Below are positions 19,549 through 29,897 of a DNA stretch of 64,000 bases, piece by piece. The position numbers were made by a program, and so were the translations under genes. The notes below the pieces were generated by a model, which did not search any database, was not told the DNA's origin, and saw only the letters and a program-made list of their open reading frames with translations. The stretch is from assembly GCA_028289195.1 (NCBI GenBank), contig JANQQR010000002.1:1-64000 (forward strand). The letters run 5' to 3'. The stretch is from Phycisphaerales bacterium (GTDB lineage: Bacteria > Planctomycetota > Phycisphaerae > Phycisphaerales > UBA1924). Within the stretch, counting starts at the first letter, position 1. Every line of letters begins with the position of its first letter.

Positions 19549-20586
19549 ATGAACCTGATTCGATTTGGGATGTGCGTCGCCGGGATCGGCGCGATGATCG
19601 GAGGAGAGCTGATGGCGGCGACACTCGTGGTGCTCAACAAGTCAGAGGCGGATGTCTCGCTCATCGACCCCGAGTCAGGAGAGACGCTCGCGCGCATCGA
19701 CGTAGGGGTGGGGCCCCACGAAGCAGCGACCAGCCCGGACGGCAAGACTGTCGTCGTGTGCAACTACGGCGTGCGGGAGCCGGGGAGTTCGCTGAGCGTG
19801 ATCGACATCCCGACCAAATCGATCGTCCGAACGATAGACCTGGAGCGCTACCACCGCCCGCACGGGATCCTGTTCCTCGACGATGATCGCGTGGTGGTCA
19901 CCGCCGAGCAGGAGCAGAAGCTCCTCATCGTCAACGTGCGCGCGGGCACGGTGCTCGAGGCGATCGACACGGATCAGGACATCTCGCATATGGTCGCCGT
20001 CACTCCAGACCAGCGCCAGGCCTTTGTCGCCAACATCCGGGGCAACTCCACGAGCGTCATCGACCTCGAGAACGCCTCGCTGACCAAGGTCATCCCGACC
20101 GGCCAGGGCGCCGAAGGCGTCGCAGCCCACCAGACCCGCAACGAGGTGTGGGTGACGAACCGGGCGGCCGACACGATCTCGATCATCGACACCGAGACGC
20201 TCGAGATCGTCGAGGAGCTCGAGTGCGGCGTCTTCCCCATCCGTGTCGCGTTCACGCCCGACGGCACGCGGGCGCTCGTCTCGTGCGCACGCAGCGCGGA
20301 GGTCGTCGTGTTCGACGTAGCGGCCCGGAGCGAGCTGAAGCGCGTGAAGATGGAACTGCAGGCCCGCGAGGCCGACGGCGGCGGGCGCCTCTTCGGACGC
20401 ATGTTCGAGGACAGCCCCGTGCCCATCGGCATCCTCGTGCAGCCCGACGGCACGCGTGCCTACATCGCCAACACCTACGCCGACATCGTCACCGTGATCG
20501 ACCTCGACGCACTCGAGGTGACCGATCGGATCGAAACCGGCAAGGAACCCGACGGGATGGCCTGGACGGCGCTCAACGTTCGATGA
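19549..20586 (+). CDS. Secreted YVTN-repeat beta-propeller protein
   Basis: The 345-residue product has a signal-like N-terminus (about 1-25) and then repeated propeller blades with motifs such as ATSPDGKTVVVCNYG, AVTPDQRQAFVANIRGN, ISIIDTETLEIVEEL and VQPDGTRAYIANTY. Such YVTN proteins are extracellular or periplasmic and often bind partners or support redox enzymes; no active site is seen. The ATG at 19549 has AGGGAG at 19537-19542; an upstream in-frame TTG is rejected. The last 14 bases overlap the end of the convergent thrC gene. Confidence 0.85.
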   Translation: MNLIRFGMCVAGIGAMIGGELMAATLVVLNKSEADVSLIDPESGETLARIDVGVGPHEAATSPDGKTVVVCNYGVREPGSSLSVIDIPTKSIVRTIDLERYHRPHGILFLDDDRVVVTAEQEQKLLIVNVRAGTVLEAIDTDQDISHMVAVTPDQRQAFVANIRGNSTSVIDLENASLTKVIPTGQGAEGVAAHQTRNEVWVTNRAADTISIIDTETLEIVEELECGVFPIRVAFTPDGTRALVSCARSAEVVVFDVAARSELKRVKMELQAREADGGGRLFGRMFEDSPVPIGILVQPDGTRAYIANTYADIVTVIDLDALEVTDRIETGKEPDGMAWTALNVR

Positions 20587-21790
20587 GCGACCAGTCGATC
20601 GACGTGTGATCGACTTCGGGCAGATCCGCCTGCATTGTCTCGATGTATTTCTGGGCAGCGCCCGTGTTGAAGATCACGACGTGATCGTCCCGCGACACCC
20701 AGCCGTTCTGCAGCGCGAGATCGAGGCCCCCGATGCACGCCCCGTCTTCCGGGCAGATGCTGATGCCCTCGGCCTGCGCACCGAGCGACGACCACTCCAC
20801 GAGGCGGTCCTCGTCGACGGCGAGCGCCCGGCCGCCCGATTCGCGTACGGCGTCGAGGATCATGAAATCGCCGATCGCCCTCGGGACCCGCAGGCCGGAC
20901 GCGACGGTGTGCGCGTTTTCGACCGGTGCAGCGAACCGTTCTCCCGACTCGAACGCCGGCGGCAATGAGGCGCACCCGCTCGACTGGCACGAGAACATCT
21001 TGGGGCGATCGGCCGAGTCCAGCCACCCGAGCGCTTCGAGCTCGGCGAACGCCTTCCACATCCCGATGAGCCCGGTGCCGCCGCCGGTCGGATAGAAAAT
21101 CGCGTCGGGCAGCGACCAGCCCAGTTGCTCGGCGAGCTCGAGGCCCATCGTCTTCTTGCCTTCGATGCGATAGGGCTCCTTGAGGGTCGAGAGATCGAAC
21201 CAGCCCAGCCGTTCCCTGCCCTCGCCGATGATCTTGGCGCAGTCCGTGATCAGCCCGTTCACGAGGAAGGTCTTTGCGCCGAAGAACGCCGCTTCGAGCT
21301 GGTTCACCACCGGTGTATCGCGAGGCATGAAGACATACGCCTCCATCCCGGCACGGGCGGCGTAGGCCGCCATGGCGCCCCCGGCGTTTCCCGCTGTCGG
21401 GATCGCGAGGCGCGTGATCCCGAGCTCCTTCGCCATGGAGATGGCCGCCGCCTGCCCCCGGCTCTTGAACGAGCCGGTCGGCAGCTGCGACTCGTCCTTG
21501 ATCTGCAGGCGCGCGACGCCGAGGCGAGCCGCGAGGCGCGGGCAGTCGAGCAGGGGGGTCATGCCCTCCCCGAGCGAAACGATGTTCGCGTCGTCGCGCA
21601 CAGGGAGGAGCTCGCGATAGCGCCACATCGTCGGCTCGCGATCACGGAGGCTGTCTCGCTTCACCGAAGCTCCGACCGCTCCGAGATCGTAGCGGACCCA
21701 GATCGGGCGGCCCTCGTGCAGCGTCTGCACCGTGTGGGCGGGCAGACGCGCGCCGTCGATGGCTCCCTCGAGATGCGTGACGTAGGACAT
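20573..21790 (-). CDS. thrC: Threonine synthase
   Basis: This PLP enzyme converts O-phosphohomoserine to threonine. The ATG at 21790 is chosen because of AGGA nearby; the 405-residue length and the start MSYVTHLEG agree with the family. The PLP lysine is K109 in SQLPTGSFKSRG, and the phosphate-binding loop PTGGGTGLIGMWKAF follows. An N-terminal zinc-finger-like part is not present. It is transcribed away from the threonine aldolase gene with a 67-base gap. A -10-like TATAGT lies 28 bases upstream. Other fold-type II enzymes, such as cysteate synthase, are less likely but not excluded. Confidence 0.88.
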   Translation of the reverse strand: MSYVTHLEGAIDGARLPAHTVQTLHEGRPIWVRYDLGAVGASVKRDSLRDREPTMWRYRELLPVRDDANIVSLGEGMTPLLDCPRLAARLGVARLQIKDESQLPTGSFKSRGQAAAISMAKELGITRLAIPTAGNAGGAMAAYAARAGMEAYVFMPRDTPVVNQLEAAFFGAKTFLVNGLITDCAKIIGEGRERLGWFDLSTLKEPYRIEGKKTMGLELAEQLGWSLPDAIFYPTGGGTGLIGMWKAFAELEALGWLDSADRPKMFSCQSSGCASLPPAFESGERFAAPVENAHTVASGLRVPRAIGDFMILDAVRESGGRALAVDEDRLVEWSSLGAQAEGISICPEDGACIGGLDLALQNGWVSRDDHVVIFNTGAAQKYIETMQADLPEVDHTSIDWSLIER

Positions 21791-21818
21791 GGCGGATCCT
21801 CGCTCGGGCCGAGCGGGC

Positions 21819-21824
21819 ACTATA
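21819..21824 (-). promoter_or_regulatory. -10-like TATAGT for thrC
   Basis: On the minus strand CGTATAGT gives a predicted leader of about 22 bases before the thrC ATG at 21790. The same CGTATAGT string precedes gabD (28496). No clear -35 was found. Confidence 0.35.
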
Positions 21825-21857
21825 CGATCCCCTGATTCCCCCGCGAGGAGGGCCCGC

Positions 21858-22907
21858 ATGGCCGAGACCGTTGATCTGCGCAGCGACACCGTCACCACCC
21901 CGACCGACGCGATGCGCCGAGCCATGATGGACGCCCCCCTTGGCGACGACGTCCTGGGCGATGAGCCCACGGTGATCGAGCTCCAGCGCCGCTGCGCCGA
22001 ACTGTTCGGGAAGGCAGGCGCATGTTTCGTTCCTTCGGGCACCATGGCCAACCTGAGCGCGATCAAGGCCCAGACCGAGCCGGGCGACGAGATCCTTGCC
22101 TCGCCCGGCAGCCACATCCTTCACTACGAGACCGCCGGCGTCGCGGCGATCGCCGGGTGCCAGGTCCGCGCGATCGACGGCGAGCGGGGGCAGTTCGACG
22201 CCGACCAGATCGATGCGATGATCCGCCCGAACGACCACCACGCCCCCCGGACGCGCATGGTCGAGATCGAAAACACCGCCAATCGCGGCGGCGGGTCGGT
22301 CTGGTCGCTCGCCCGGGTCCGGGCCGTTTCGGCCAAGGCACGCGAGCACGGGCTCCGCGTCCACCTCGACGGGGCGCGGCTCTGGAACGCCTGCGTCGCC
22401 AGCGGCACGAGCCCCGCCGAATACGCGGCTGAGGCCGACACCGTCAGCGCATGCTTCTCCAAGGCCCTCGGCACTCCCGCAGGGTCGATCGTCGTCGGAG
22501 ACGCCGAGACGATCCATCGCGTGCACCGACTGCGCAAGATGTTCGGCGGCGCGATGCGCCAGGCGGGCGTGCTCGCCGGGGCGGCCCTGCACGCGATCGA
22601 TCACCACATCGATCGTTTGGTCGAAGACCACGTCAACGCCCGGCGCCTGGCCAACGGCCTCTCGGAGATCGACGGCGTCACCATCAATCCGGACTCGGTC
22701 GAGACGAACATCGTGTACTTCGATGTCGATCCCGGAGCGCTCGCGGCGCCCGAGTTGTGCGCGCGATTGAGCGACAAGTCGGTGCGCATGCTGGCGACAG
22801 GCCCGGCGACGATCCGCGCCGTGACACACCTGCAGGTCGATGAGGCGATGATCGAGCGGGCGATCGCCGAGGTCCGCTCGGCGATCGGTGCCGCGCAGCC
22901 CGCCTAG
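21858..22907 (+). CDS. ltaE: Low-specificity L-threonine aldolase
   Basis: The enzyme cleaves L-threonine and allo-threonine to glycine and acetaldehyde using PLP. The 349-residue product starts with VDLRSDTVTTPTDAMRRAM, a family hallmark, followed by PLGDDVLGDEPTV. The PLP lysine is K202 in ACFSKALGTPAGS, and HLDGARLWNA holds the cofactor Asp. GAGGAGG at 21845-21851 supports the ATG at 21858. It lies back to back with threonine synthase, so threonine could be made and broken down from neighbouring genes. Its end overlaps the convergent amidohydrolase by four bases. Confidence 0.94.
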   Translation: MAETVDLRSDTVTTPTDAMRRAMMDAPLGDDVLGDEPTVIELQRRCAELFGKAGACFVPSGTMANLSAIKAQTEPGDEILASPGSHILHYETAGVAAIAGCQVRAIDGERGQFDADQIDAMIRPNDHHAPRTRMVEIENTANRGGGSVWSLARVRAVSAKAREHGLRVHLDGARLWNACVASGTSPAEYAAEADTVSACFSKALGTPAGSIVVGDAETIHRVHRLRKMFGGAMRQAGVLAGAALHAIDHHIDRLVEDHVNARRLANGLSEIDGVTINPDSVETNIVYFDVDPGALAAPELCARLSDKSVRMLATGPATIRAVTHLQVDEAMIERAIAEVRSAIGAAQPA

Positions 22908-24613
22908 TCGGCCAGGTAGACCGTCTCGCCTCCGACGATGGTGCGGAGAACCCGTGTCTCCAGGATCTCCATCGGCGGGCAGTGCATCACGTCGCGATCG
23001 AGCACGATGAAGTCGGCGAGCTTGCCGACCTCGAGCGAGCCCTTGATGTCCTCCTCGAACGCGGCGTACGCGGCATCGATGGTCATCGAGCGGAGCGTCT
23101 CGTGGCGGGTCATGCGCTCGTGGGGCATCCAGCCTCCCGCCGGCTCGCCGTCGCTGTTCTGGCGCGTGACGGAGGCGTAAAACCCGAGGAACGGGTTGTG
23201 GTGCTCCACGGGGAAGTCGCTGCCGTTGGCGATGGGCACGCCGGTCTGCAGGAGGCTCGCCCAGGCGTAGGCGCCCAGGGCCCGGGTCGGGCCGACGCGC
23301 GCGTCGACCCAGCGCATATCGCTGGTGCAGTGGGTCGCCTGCATCGACGGGATCACTCCCATCTCGGCGAAGCGCGGGATGTCGTCGGGGTGCAGCAACT
23401 GTGCATGCTCTACGCGGAACCGGTGATCGCCCGGCTCACCGGCGTTCCGGAAGGCCCGCTCGTAGGCATCGAGCACCTCTCGATTGCCCCGGTCGCCGAT
23501 CGCGTGGGTGCACACCTGGTAGCCGTGGGCCAGGGCGTGCTCGGAGGTGTCGAAGATGACGCTCGGCTCGCTCACGGCGAGACCGGTGTAGGGGTTGCCC
23601 TCCTCGTCGGTTGGGCGGTCGGCGTAGGGCTCCAGCATCCATGCGCCGCGCGAGCCCATTGCGCCGTCCATGTACAGCTTGGCGGCGCGGACCGTCACCC
23701 GTTCTCCGGTGACCGGGTCGTTCTCGCTGAAGTAGCGCATCGCGTAGGGACCCGACACCATCACGTAGATCCGCAGCTTCAGATCGCCCGAGGCCTCGAG
23801 CTGCTGCATCACCTCGATCTGCTGGGGCGACGAGCCGGCCTGGTGCACGCCGGTCAGGCCGACGCTGAAGCACATCTCCTGGGCCTTGAGCAACAGGTCA
23901 GCGGTGGTGGGCGCCCTCGTGCGCACGATGTGGCGCACGATGAGCTCTTCGGCGGTGTCGACGAACACGCCGGTCGGTTCGCCGTTCTCGTCGCGCAGGA
24001 TCTCGCCCCCGGGCGGGTCGGGAGTCTCGCTGGTGATCCCGGCGAGGTCCATGGCCTTCTTGTTGGCGAGCCCGGCGTGCCCGTCGACGCGCGTCAGCCA
24101 GACCGGATGGTCGGGCACGGCGTTGGAGAGTTCGTCGTGCTCGGGCAGCGACTTGCTCGGCCACGACTCGTGATCCCAGCGTCCGCCGGTGATCCACTCG
24201 CCTTCATCCGAAGTCGATGCCCGTTCCTGGATCGTCGTCACCAGGCCCTCGAACGACCCGGCATCCGTCAGGTCGATCTCGCCGAGCCCGAAGTTTCCGA
24301 GGCCGGAAAGGTGCCCGTGGGCGTCGATCAGGCCGGGGAGCATCGTCTGGCCCCGCAGATCGTGCACGAGCGTGTCGCGGCTGATGAACGGCCGGATCTG
24401 GTCGTACGAGCCGATCGCGACGATCTCGTCGCCGATGACGGCGATCGAATCCGCACGCGGGCGGTCGGGATCCATCGTGTAGATGTTGGCGTTGATCCAG
24501 GCTCGCTCGGCCTGGCGATCGGGAATCGCCATCTCCTGCGCGGACGTAGAGAAAGACCACGCGAGGGTCAGCAGGATGTAAATGCAGCAGGACGTCGCGA
24601 CGCGATGGGGCAT
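22904..24613 (-). CDS. Secreted amidohydrolase (YtcJ/NfdA type)
   Basis: The 569-residue protein has a signal sequence (about 1-25, ending STSA/Q), then the composite beta domain and TIM barrel of amidohydrolase family 3. Metal ligands of the first strand are H99 and H101 (LIDAHGHLSG). Later family stretches include GDRGNREVLDAYERA, RVEHAQLL and the final Asp strand IANGSDFPVEHHNPFLG, followed by the family-typical C-terminal tail LADFIVLDRDVM. YtcJ-like members hydrolyse N-acyl or imino substrates; the actual substrate cannot be read. GGAGAG shortly before the ATG supports the start. Confidence 0.87.
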   Translation of the reverse strand: MPHRVATSCCIYILLTLAWSFSTSAQEMAIPDRQAERAWINANIYTMDPDRPRADSIAVIGDEIVAIGSYDQIRPFISRDTLVHDLRGQTMLPGLIDAHGHLSGLGNFGLGEIDLTDAGSFEGLVTTIQERASTSDEGEWITGGRWDHESWPSKSLPEHDELSNAVPDHPVWLTRVDGHAGLANKKAMDLAGITSETPDPPGGEILRDENGEPTGVFVDTAEELIVRHIVRTRAPTTADLLLKAQEMCFSVGLTGVHQAGSSPQQIEVMQQLEASGDLKLRIYVMVSGPYAMRYFSENDPVTGERVTVRAAKLYMDGAMGSRGAWMLEPYADRPTDEEGNPYTGLAVSEPSVIFDTSEHALAHGYQVCTHAIGDRGNREVLDAYERAFRNAGEPGDHRFRVEHAQLLHPDDIPRFAEMGVIPSMQATHCTSDMRWVDARVGPTRALGAYAWASLLQTGVPIANGSDFPVEHHNPFLGFYASVTRQNSDGEPAGGWMPHERMTRHETLRSMTIDAAYAAFEEDIKGSLEVGKLADFIVLDRDVMHCPPMEILETRVLRTIVGGETVYLAD

Positions 24614-24710
24614 CTGAGGCTCTCCGGATGCGGAAAAGAGATCCAGAGGATTCTATCGCGGGAGTTTCTGATCGGTAGACTGCTCCGCGTGGGCGCGTGA
24701 GGAGGCAAGG

Positions 24711-25853
24711 ATGCATCCCGATCATCTGACGCGGCGCCAATTCGTGCGCCGCGCATCGGCGTCGGTTGCGGTCCCGATGCTCGCCGGCGGGTGCGCTCGG
24801 TCGATCAACCAGGTGGCTCTCACAGAGACGACACCAGAACCTGTTCTCGTCGCTGAATCGCCCGCGGTCGTTGCCTCACCATCCCGCGATCTCCTGCCTT
24901 CGCCCGACTTTTCGCGCGATCGGATCCTGCGTTGCATCGCGGGCGTGCGCCCGTACAGGAGCGGGGGCGTCCGGCTCGCAGCCGGGCGGATCGGGGCGAA
25001 GACCGTCGTGCACAACTACGGGCACGGCGGCGCGGGGATCACGCTCGCCTGGGGGAGCGCCGAGATCGCGGCTGATCTTGCCGACGAGGCGGCGCCAAAC
25101 GCCGACGCGCTCGTGCTCGGAGCCGGTGTCATCGGGCTGACCAGCGCGATGGAACTCCTCGATCGCGGGCGGCGGGTCTCGATCTGGGCCGCGGACTTCC
25201 CGCCCTACACGACCTCCAACGTCGCGGGCGGCCAGTGGTCGCCATCGAGCGTCGCGACCGGCGGCGGGTATTTCGCGGAGATGTGCCGGCGCTCGTTCCG
25301 GCGCTACGAAGACCAGGTCGGCGAGGAGTTCGCGGTGTTCCGCCGACCGAACTACGTCGTCGGGCGGAGCGGCGGCGGGGGATTCCGGCTGACGCCCCGC
25401 GGGGTGCTCGCTCCGCGGGAGCGGGTTGAGCGAGTCCCCTTCGAGGGGCCGGACCGCTCCGGGTCGGTGTGGCACACGCTGCTCGTCGAGCCCGAGCGCT
25501 TTCTGAACCGGCTGATGGACGAGCTGCGCGAGCGCTGCGACTCGATCGAGCAGCGCAGTGTCGGATCGTTCGAAGAACTCGACGACGCTCCCCAGCGCCT
25601 CATCGTGAACTGCACCGGGCTCGGCGCCGGGGCGCTGTGCGACGACGCGAGCGTCGAGCCGGTCAAGGGTCAGCTCGTGATCCTCGAGGCGCAGGACCTG
25701 CCGTACCTCCTCAGCCATCGCGGCTACATCTTCCCGCGATCCGACGGGGTCGTGCTCGGGGGCAGCTACGAGCGCGGACGCAGCGACACCGACATCGACG
25801 AGGGTGTGTGTGAGCGGATCCTGCGCACGAACGCCGCGTTCTTCGAGGCGTAG
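24711..25853 (+). CDS. Tat-exported D-amino-acid oxidase-like flavoprotein, circularly permuted
   Basis: The 380-residue protein starts with a twin-arginine signal (TRRQFVRRASASVAVPM, 7-23) ending in AGGC at 25-28, a lipobox-like site, so it is probably exported folded and perhaps lipid-anchored. The core is permuted like its paralog at 18518: GVRP (78-81), VVHNYGHGGAG (99-109), then the FAD motif GAGVIG (137-142), then TTSNVAGGQWSP; the C-terminus ends NAAFFEA, where the canonical family would go on to GFRP. Residues 35-70 are a linker. AGGAGG at 24700-24705 supports the ATG. Tat export suits an enzyme that must load FAD before export. The substrate is unknown. Confidence 0.82.
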   Translation: MHPDHLTRRQFVRRASASVAVPMLAGGCARSINQVALTETTPEPVLVAESPAVVASPSRDLLPSPDFSRDRILRCIAGVRPYRSGGVRLAAGRIGAKTVVHNYGHGGAGITLAWGSAEIAADLADEAAPNADALVLGAGVIGLTSAMELLDRGRRVSIWAADFPPYTTSNVAGGQWSPSSVATGGGYFAEMCRRSFRRYEDQVGEEFAVFRRPNYVVGRSGGGGFRLTPRGVLAPRERVERVPFEGPDRSGSVWHTLLVEPERFLNRLMDELRERCDSIEQRSVGSFEELDDAPQRLIVNCTGLGAGALCDDASVEPVKGQLVILEAQDLPYLLSHRGYIFPRSDGVVLGGSYERGRSDTDIDEGVCERILRTNAAFFEA

Positions 25854-25882
25854 CGCCGGGCGGCTATCCTCTCTCCGGAAGG

Positions 25883-27028
25883 ATGGCCCCGATGCAACTG
25901 CCGGTTCTCTCCGATGCCGATGTGCTGCCCCCGCTCTACAGCCGGTGGTTCGGGGAGTTCCTGCCGGGGCCGATCCCGCGAGAGACCAACGCGACCTGCG
26001 ACGACTGCGCGATGTGCCTGCCCGAGGGCGAGCGACCGGTCGGGCGCCAGCTCGCCTTCGATCCGGACGTCAAGTGTTGCACTTTCACGCCCGTGCTCCA
26101 CAACTACCTGGCCGGGTTCCTGCTCACCGACGACGACCCGTCCCTCGACGCGGGGCGCGCCAGCGTGCTGCGCCGCGTGGAGTCCGGGGAGAACGTCACA
26201 CCTTTGGGAATCGGGCGCTCGCCGCGGGACCAGATGGCGCTCGAGCACGCCGGGCCCTCGGATGCGTTCGGGCGCCACCCGGACCTGCGCTGCCCGCACT
26301 ACCTGCTCGAATCGGGCATGTGCGGAATATGGAAGTACCGCGAGGCCACGTGCGCGACGTGGTTCTGCAAACATCTGCGCGGGAGCGTCGGATTCCGGTT
26401 CTGGCGGCGATCGCTCCAGCTGATCTCAGCGATCGAGAACCAGCTCTCGGCCTGGTGCATGGTCGAGCTGGAGCCGGGAGAGACGTCGATCGTGCGCACG
26501 TTCGCGCCGATCGAGGGTCAGGCGGTGCGGTCGGACGTGTTCTCCGAGGGCGCGTTCGACGGGCGGCCCTCCGAAGCCGCGCAGCGCGCCAACTGGGGCG
26601 CGTGGCACGGGCGCGAGCGCGAGTACTTCGAGCGCTGCGCGTCGCTGGTCGCCGAGCTCTCCTGGAGCGACGTGCGCGATATCGGGGGTCTCAACATGTC
26701 GATCTGCGAGCGTCTCGTGCGCGACGGCTATCGCGACCTCGTGACCGAATCCCTCCCCGATCGCCTCAGGCTCGCGGACATGCACGTGCTCGGGTCGAGC
26801 GACGCGGCGGTCCGGCTGGTGACCTACAGCAAGTTCGATCCGCTCGACGTGCCGCGGCCCGTGGTTGATGCGCTGCACTACTTCGACGGGCGTCCGACGG
26901 GTGAGGCAATCGGCGCTGCCGAGAAACAGGTCGGCCAGGAGCTCGATCCTCTGGTGTTCGTCCGTCTGGCGGACTTCGGGATCCTCGAGGACGTCAGCGA
27001 GCCCGAGCCAGCGCCGCCGCGCCTGTGA
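25883..27028 (+). CDS. Cys-rich putative metal-cluster protein
   Basis: The 381-residue product has nine Cys in its first 165 residues: C39-x2-C42-x2-C45, C65-C66, C137, C147, C157 and C162 (the last in CATWFCKH). This resembles the CxxCxxC / C...C arrangement of YkgJ-type zinc/iron-chelating proteins, although much larger. The remaining 215 residues have no Cys-rich motif I recognise. No signal or membrane segment is seen, so it is probably cytoplasmic. TATCCT at 25865-25870 and GGAAGG directly before the ATG suggest a very short leader. It follows the Tat flavoprotein by 29 bases; the two may be linked. Confidence 0.6.
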   Translation: MAPMQLPVLSDADVLPPLYSRWFGEFLPGPIPRETNATCDDCAMCLPEGERPVGRQLAFDPDVKCCTFTPVLHNYLAGFLLTDDDPSLDAGRASVLRRVESGENVTPLGIGRSPRDQMALEHAGPSDAFGRHPDLRCPHYLLESGMCGIWKYREATCATWFCKHLRGSVGFRFWRRSLQLISAIENQLSAWCMVELEPGETSIVRTFAPIEGQAVRSDVFSEGAFDGRPSEAAQRANWGAWHGREREYFERCASLVAELSWSDVRDIGGLNMSICERLVRDGYRDLVTESLPDRLRLADMHVLGSSDAAVRLVTYSKFDPLDVPRPVVDALHYFDGRPTGEAIGAAEKQVGQELDPLVFVRLADFGILEDVSEPEPAPPRL

Positions 27029-27037
27029 CGGGGCGGA

Positions 27038-28471
27038 TCACAGCACCCACGAGACGAACTTCGTCTCGAGGTACTCGTCCATCGCGTACTTGCCCCCCTC
27101 GCGCCCGAATCCGGAGTGCTTCATGCCCCCGAACGGCGCCTGGGCGGTGGACGGGACGGCGTCGTTGGCGCCGACGATGCCGTATTCGAGCGCCTCTGCG
27201 ACGCGCATCAGGCGCGAGGCGTCGCGGGTGAAGAAGTAGGCAGCGAGTCCGTACTCGGTGTCGTTGGCCAGAGCGATCGCCTCGTCCTCGGTCGAGAATC
27301 GCGCGATCGGGGCGACCGGGCCGAACGTCTCCTCGCGCCGGCAGAGCATCTCGCCGGTCATCCCGTCGATGAGGGTCGGGGCGAAGAACCGGTCGGCGTG
27401 CCCATTCAGACGGAGGCGGGATCCGCCGGTCGCGATCGTCGCGCCGTGCGACGCCGCGTCCTGGACGTGCTGCTCGACCTTCTCGACCGCGGCATCATTG
27501 ATCAGCGGGCCGACGTCCACGCCCGCCTCCGTGCCGATCCCGACCCGAAGCTCCGACATCGCCCGCGAGAACCGAGCGACGAACTCGTCGTGAACGCTGT
27601 CGTGCACATAGAAGCGGTTCGCGCAGATGCACGTCTGCCCGCCGTTCCGGAACTTCGAGCCCATCGCCGACGCCACGGCGCGGTCCAGATCCGCATCTTC
27701 GAAGACGATGAACGGCGCGTGCCCGCCCAGTTCCATAGATAGGCGCAGCAGGTTGTTCGATGCCTTGCGCATCAGGATGCGCCCGACTTCCGTCGATCCC
27801 GTGAACGAGAGCTTGCGCACGCGGTCGTCGGTCGTGAACACATCGCCGATCATCTCGGGCTCGCCGGTGACGATGTTGACGACCCCGGGCGGGATCCCCG
27901 CCTCGGCGGCGAGCGCCCCGATCGCCAGGGCAGAGAGCGGCGTGTCCTCGGCGGGCTTGATCACCGTCGTGCAGCCGCAGGCGAGGGCCGGGCCGAGCTT
28001 GCGCGTGATCATCGCGCTCGGGAAGTTCCAGGGCGTGATGATCGCGGTGACGCCCACGGGCTGCCGGAGCACGAGGATCCGCTTGTCGGGTGACGAGGCC
28101 GGGATCGTCTCGCCGTAGATCCGCTTGCCTTCTTCCGCGGACCAGTCGAGGAACGCTGTGGCGTAGGCGATCTCGCCGCGCGCCTCGGCCAGCGGTTTGC
28201 CCTGCTCGCGCGTCATGAGGAGCGCCAGCCGTTCGGCGTCGCGCTTCATCAGCGATGAAAGTGCGCGGATCAACTCGCCCCTCTCAGCGGCGGTCATCGA
28301 TCGCCACGCGGGCCAGGCTTCGCTGGCGGCTGTGATTGCGCTTTCCACCTGGTGCTTGGTCAGCAACGGGACGTTCGCGATCTCCTGATCCGTCGCGGGA
28401 TCGCGGACCGAGAATTCGGCGCCGCTGTCGCTCGCGATCCGTTCGCCGTTGATGAAGCAGTCAGTCAGCAA
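27038..28471 (-). CDS. gabD: Succinate-semialdehyde dehydrogenase
   Basis: This ALDH-family enzyme oxidises succinate semialdehyde to succinate. I take the TTG at 28471 as start: GGGAGG lies at 28477-28482, five bases away, and the product then begins LTDCFINGER and has the normal 477 residues. Family residues are present: ITPWNFPSAMITRKLGPALA, the NAD-site FTGSTEVGR, the base Glu in ELGGH, and the catalytic C281 in GGQTCICANR, a GabD-type context. A neighbouring gabT is absent. Related glutarate-semialdehyde dehydrogenases cannot be excluded. The gene ends nine bases from the convergent Cys-rich gene. Confidence 0.9.
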   Translation of the reverse strand: MLTDCFINGERIASDSGAEFSVRDPATDQEIANVPLLTKHQVESAITAASEAWPAWRSMTAAERGELIRALSSLMKRDAERLALLMTREQGKPLAEARGEIAYATAFLDWSAEEGKRIYGETIPASSPDKRILVLRQPVGVTAIITPWNFPSAMITRKLGPALACGCTTVIKPAEDTPLSALAIGALAAEAGIPPGVVNIVTGEPEMIGDVFTTDDRVRKLSFTGSTEVGRILMRKASNNLLRLSMELGGHAPFIVFEDADLDRAVASAMGSKFRNGGQTCICANRFYVHDSVHDEFVARFSRAMSELRVGIGTEAGVDVGPLINDAAVEKVEQHVQDAASHGATIATGGSRLRLNGHADRFFAPTLIDGMTGEMLCRREETFGPVAPIARFSTEDEAIALANDTEYGLAAYFFTRDASRLMRVAEALEYGIVGANDAVPSTAQAPFGGMKHSGFGREGGKYAMDEYLETKFVSWVL

Positions 28472-28495
28472 TCGAGCCTCCCGTGGGTCGGTGCG

Positions 28496-28501
28496 ACTAT
28501 A
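28496..28501 (-). promoter_or_regulatory. -10-like TATAGT for gabD
   Basis: CGTATAGT on the minus strand predicts a transcript start near 28489, leaving a short leader with GGGAGG before the TTG start. The rest of the 256-base gap up to the upstream ATPase gene shows nothing I can name. Confidence 0.35.
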
Positions 28502-28727
28502 CGCTCCGCGGCGCGACCGCTGCATGTGAAGCCGGCGGGCGAGCGTCGAGCCCGCGCACCGGCGATCCCCTGATTCGATCCCTCCGGGCGAGGGGAGGCC
28601 GGGGAGTTTCGTCGACGGGGCGGGGCTGTTTCTGAGCCGCCGGCCCGCATCTTGAGCACGCTGACCACGCGAGAACGGGCGCGTCTCTGCGTCATGAAGA
28701 ATGAAAACTCAAGCGAATCGGACTGTC

Positions 28728-29897
<1,170 letters not shown>

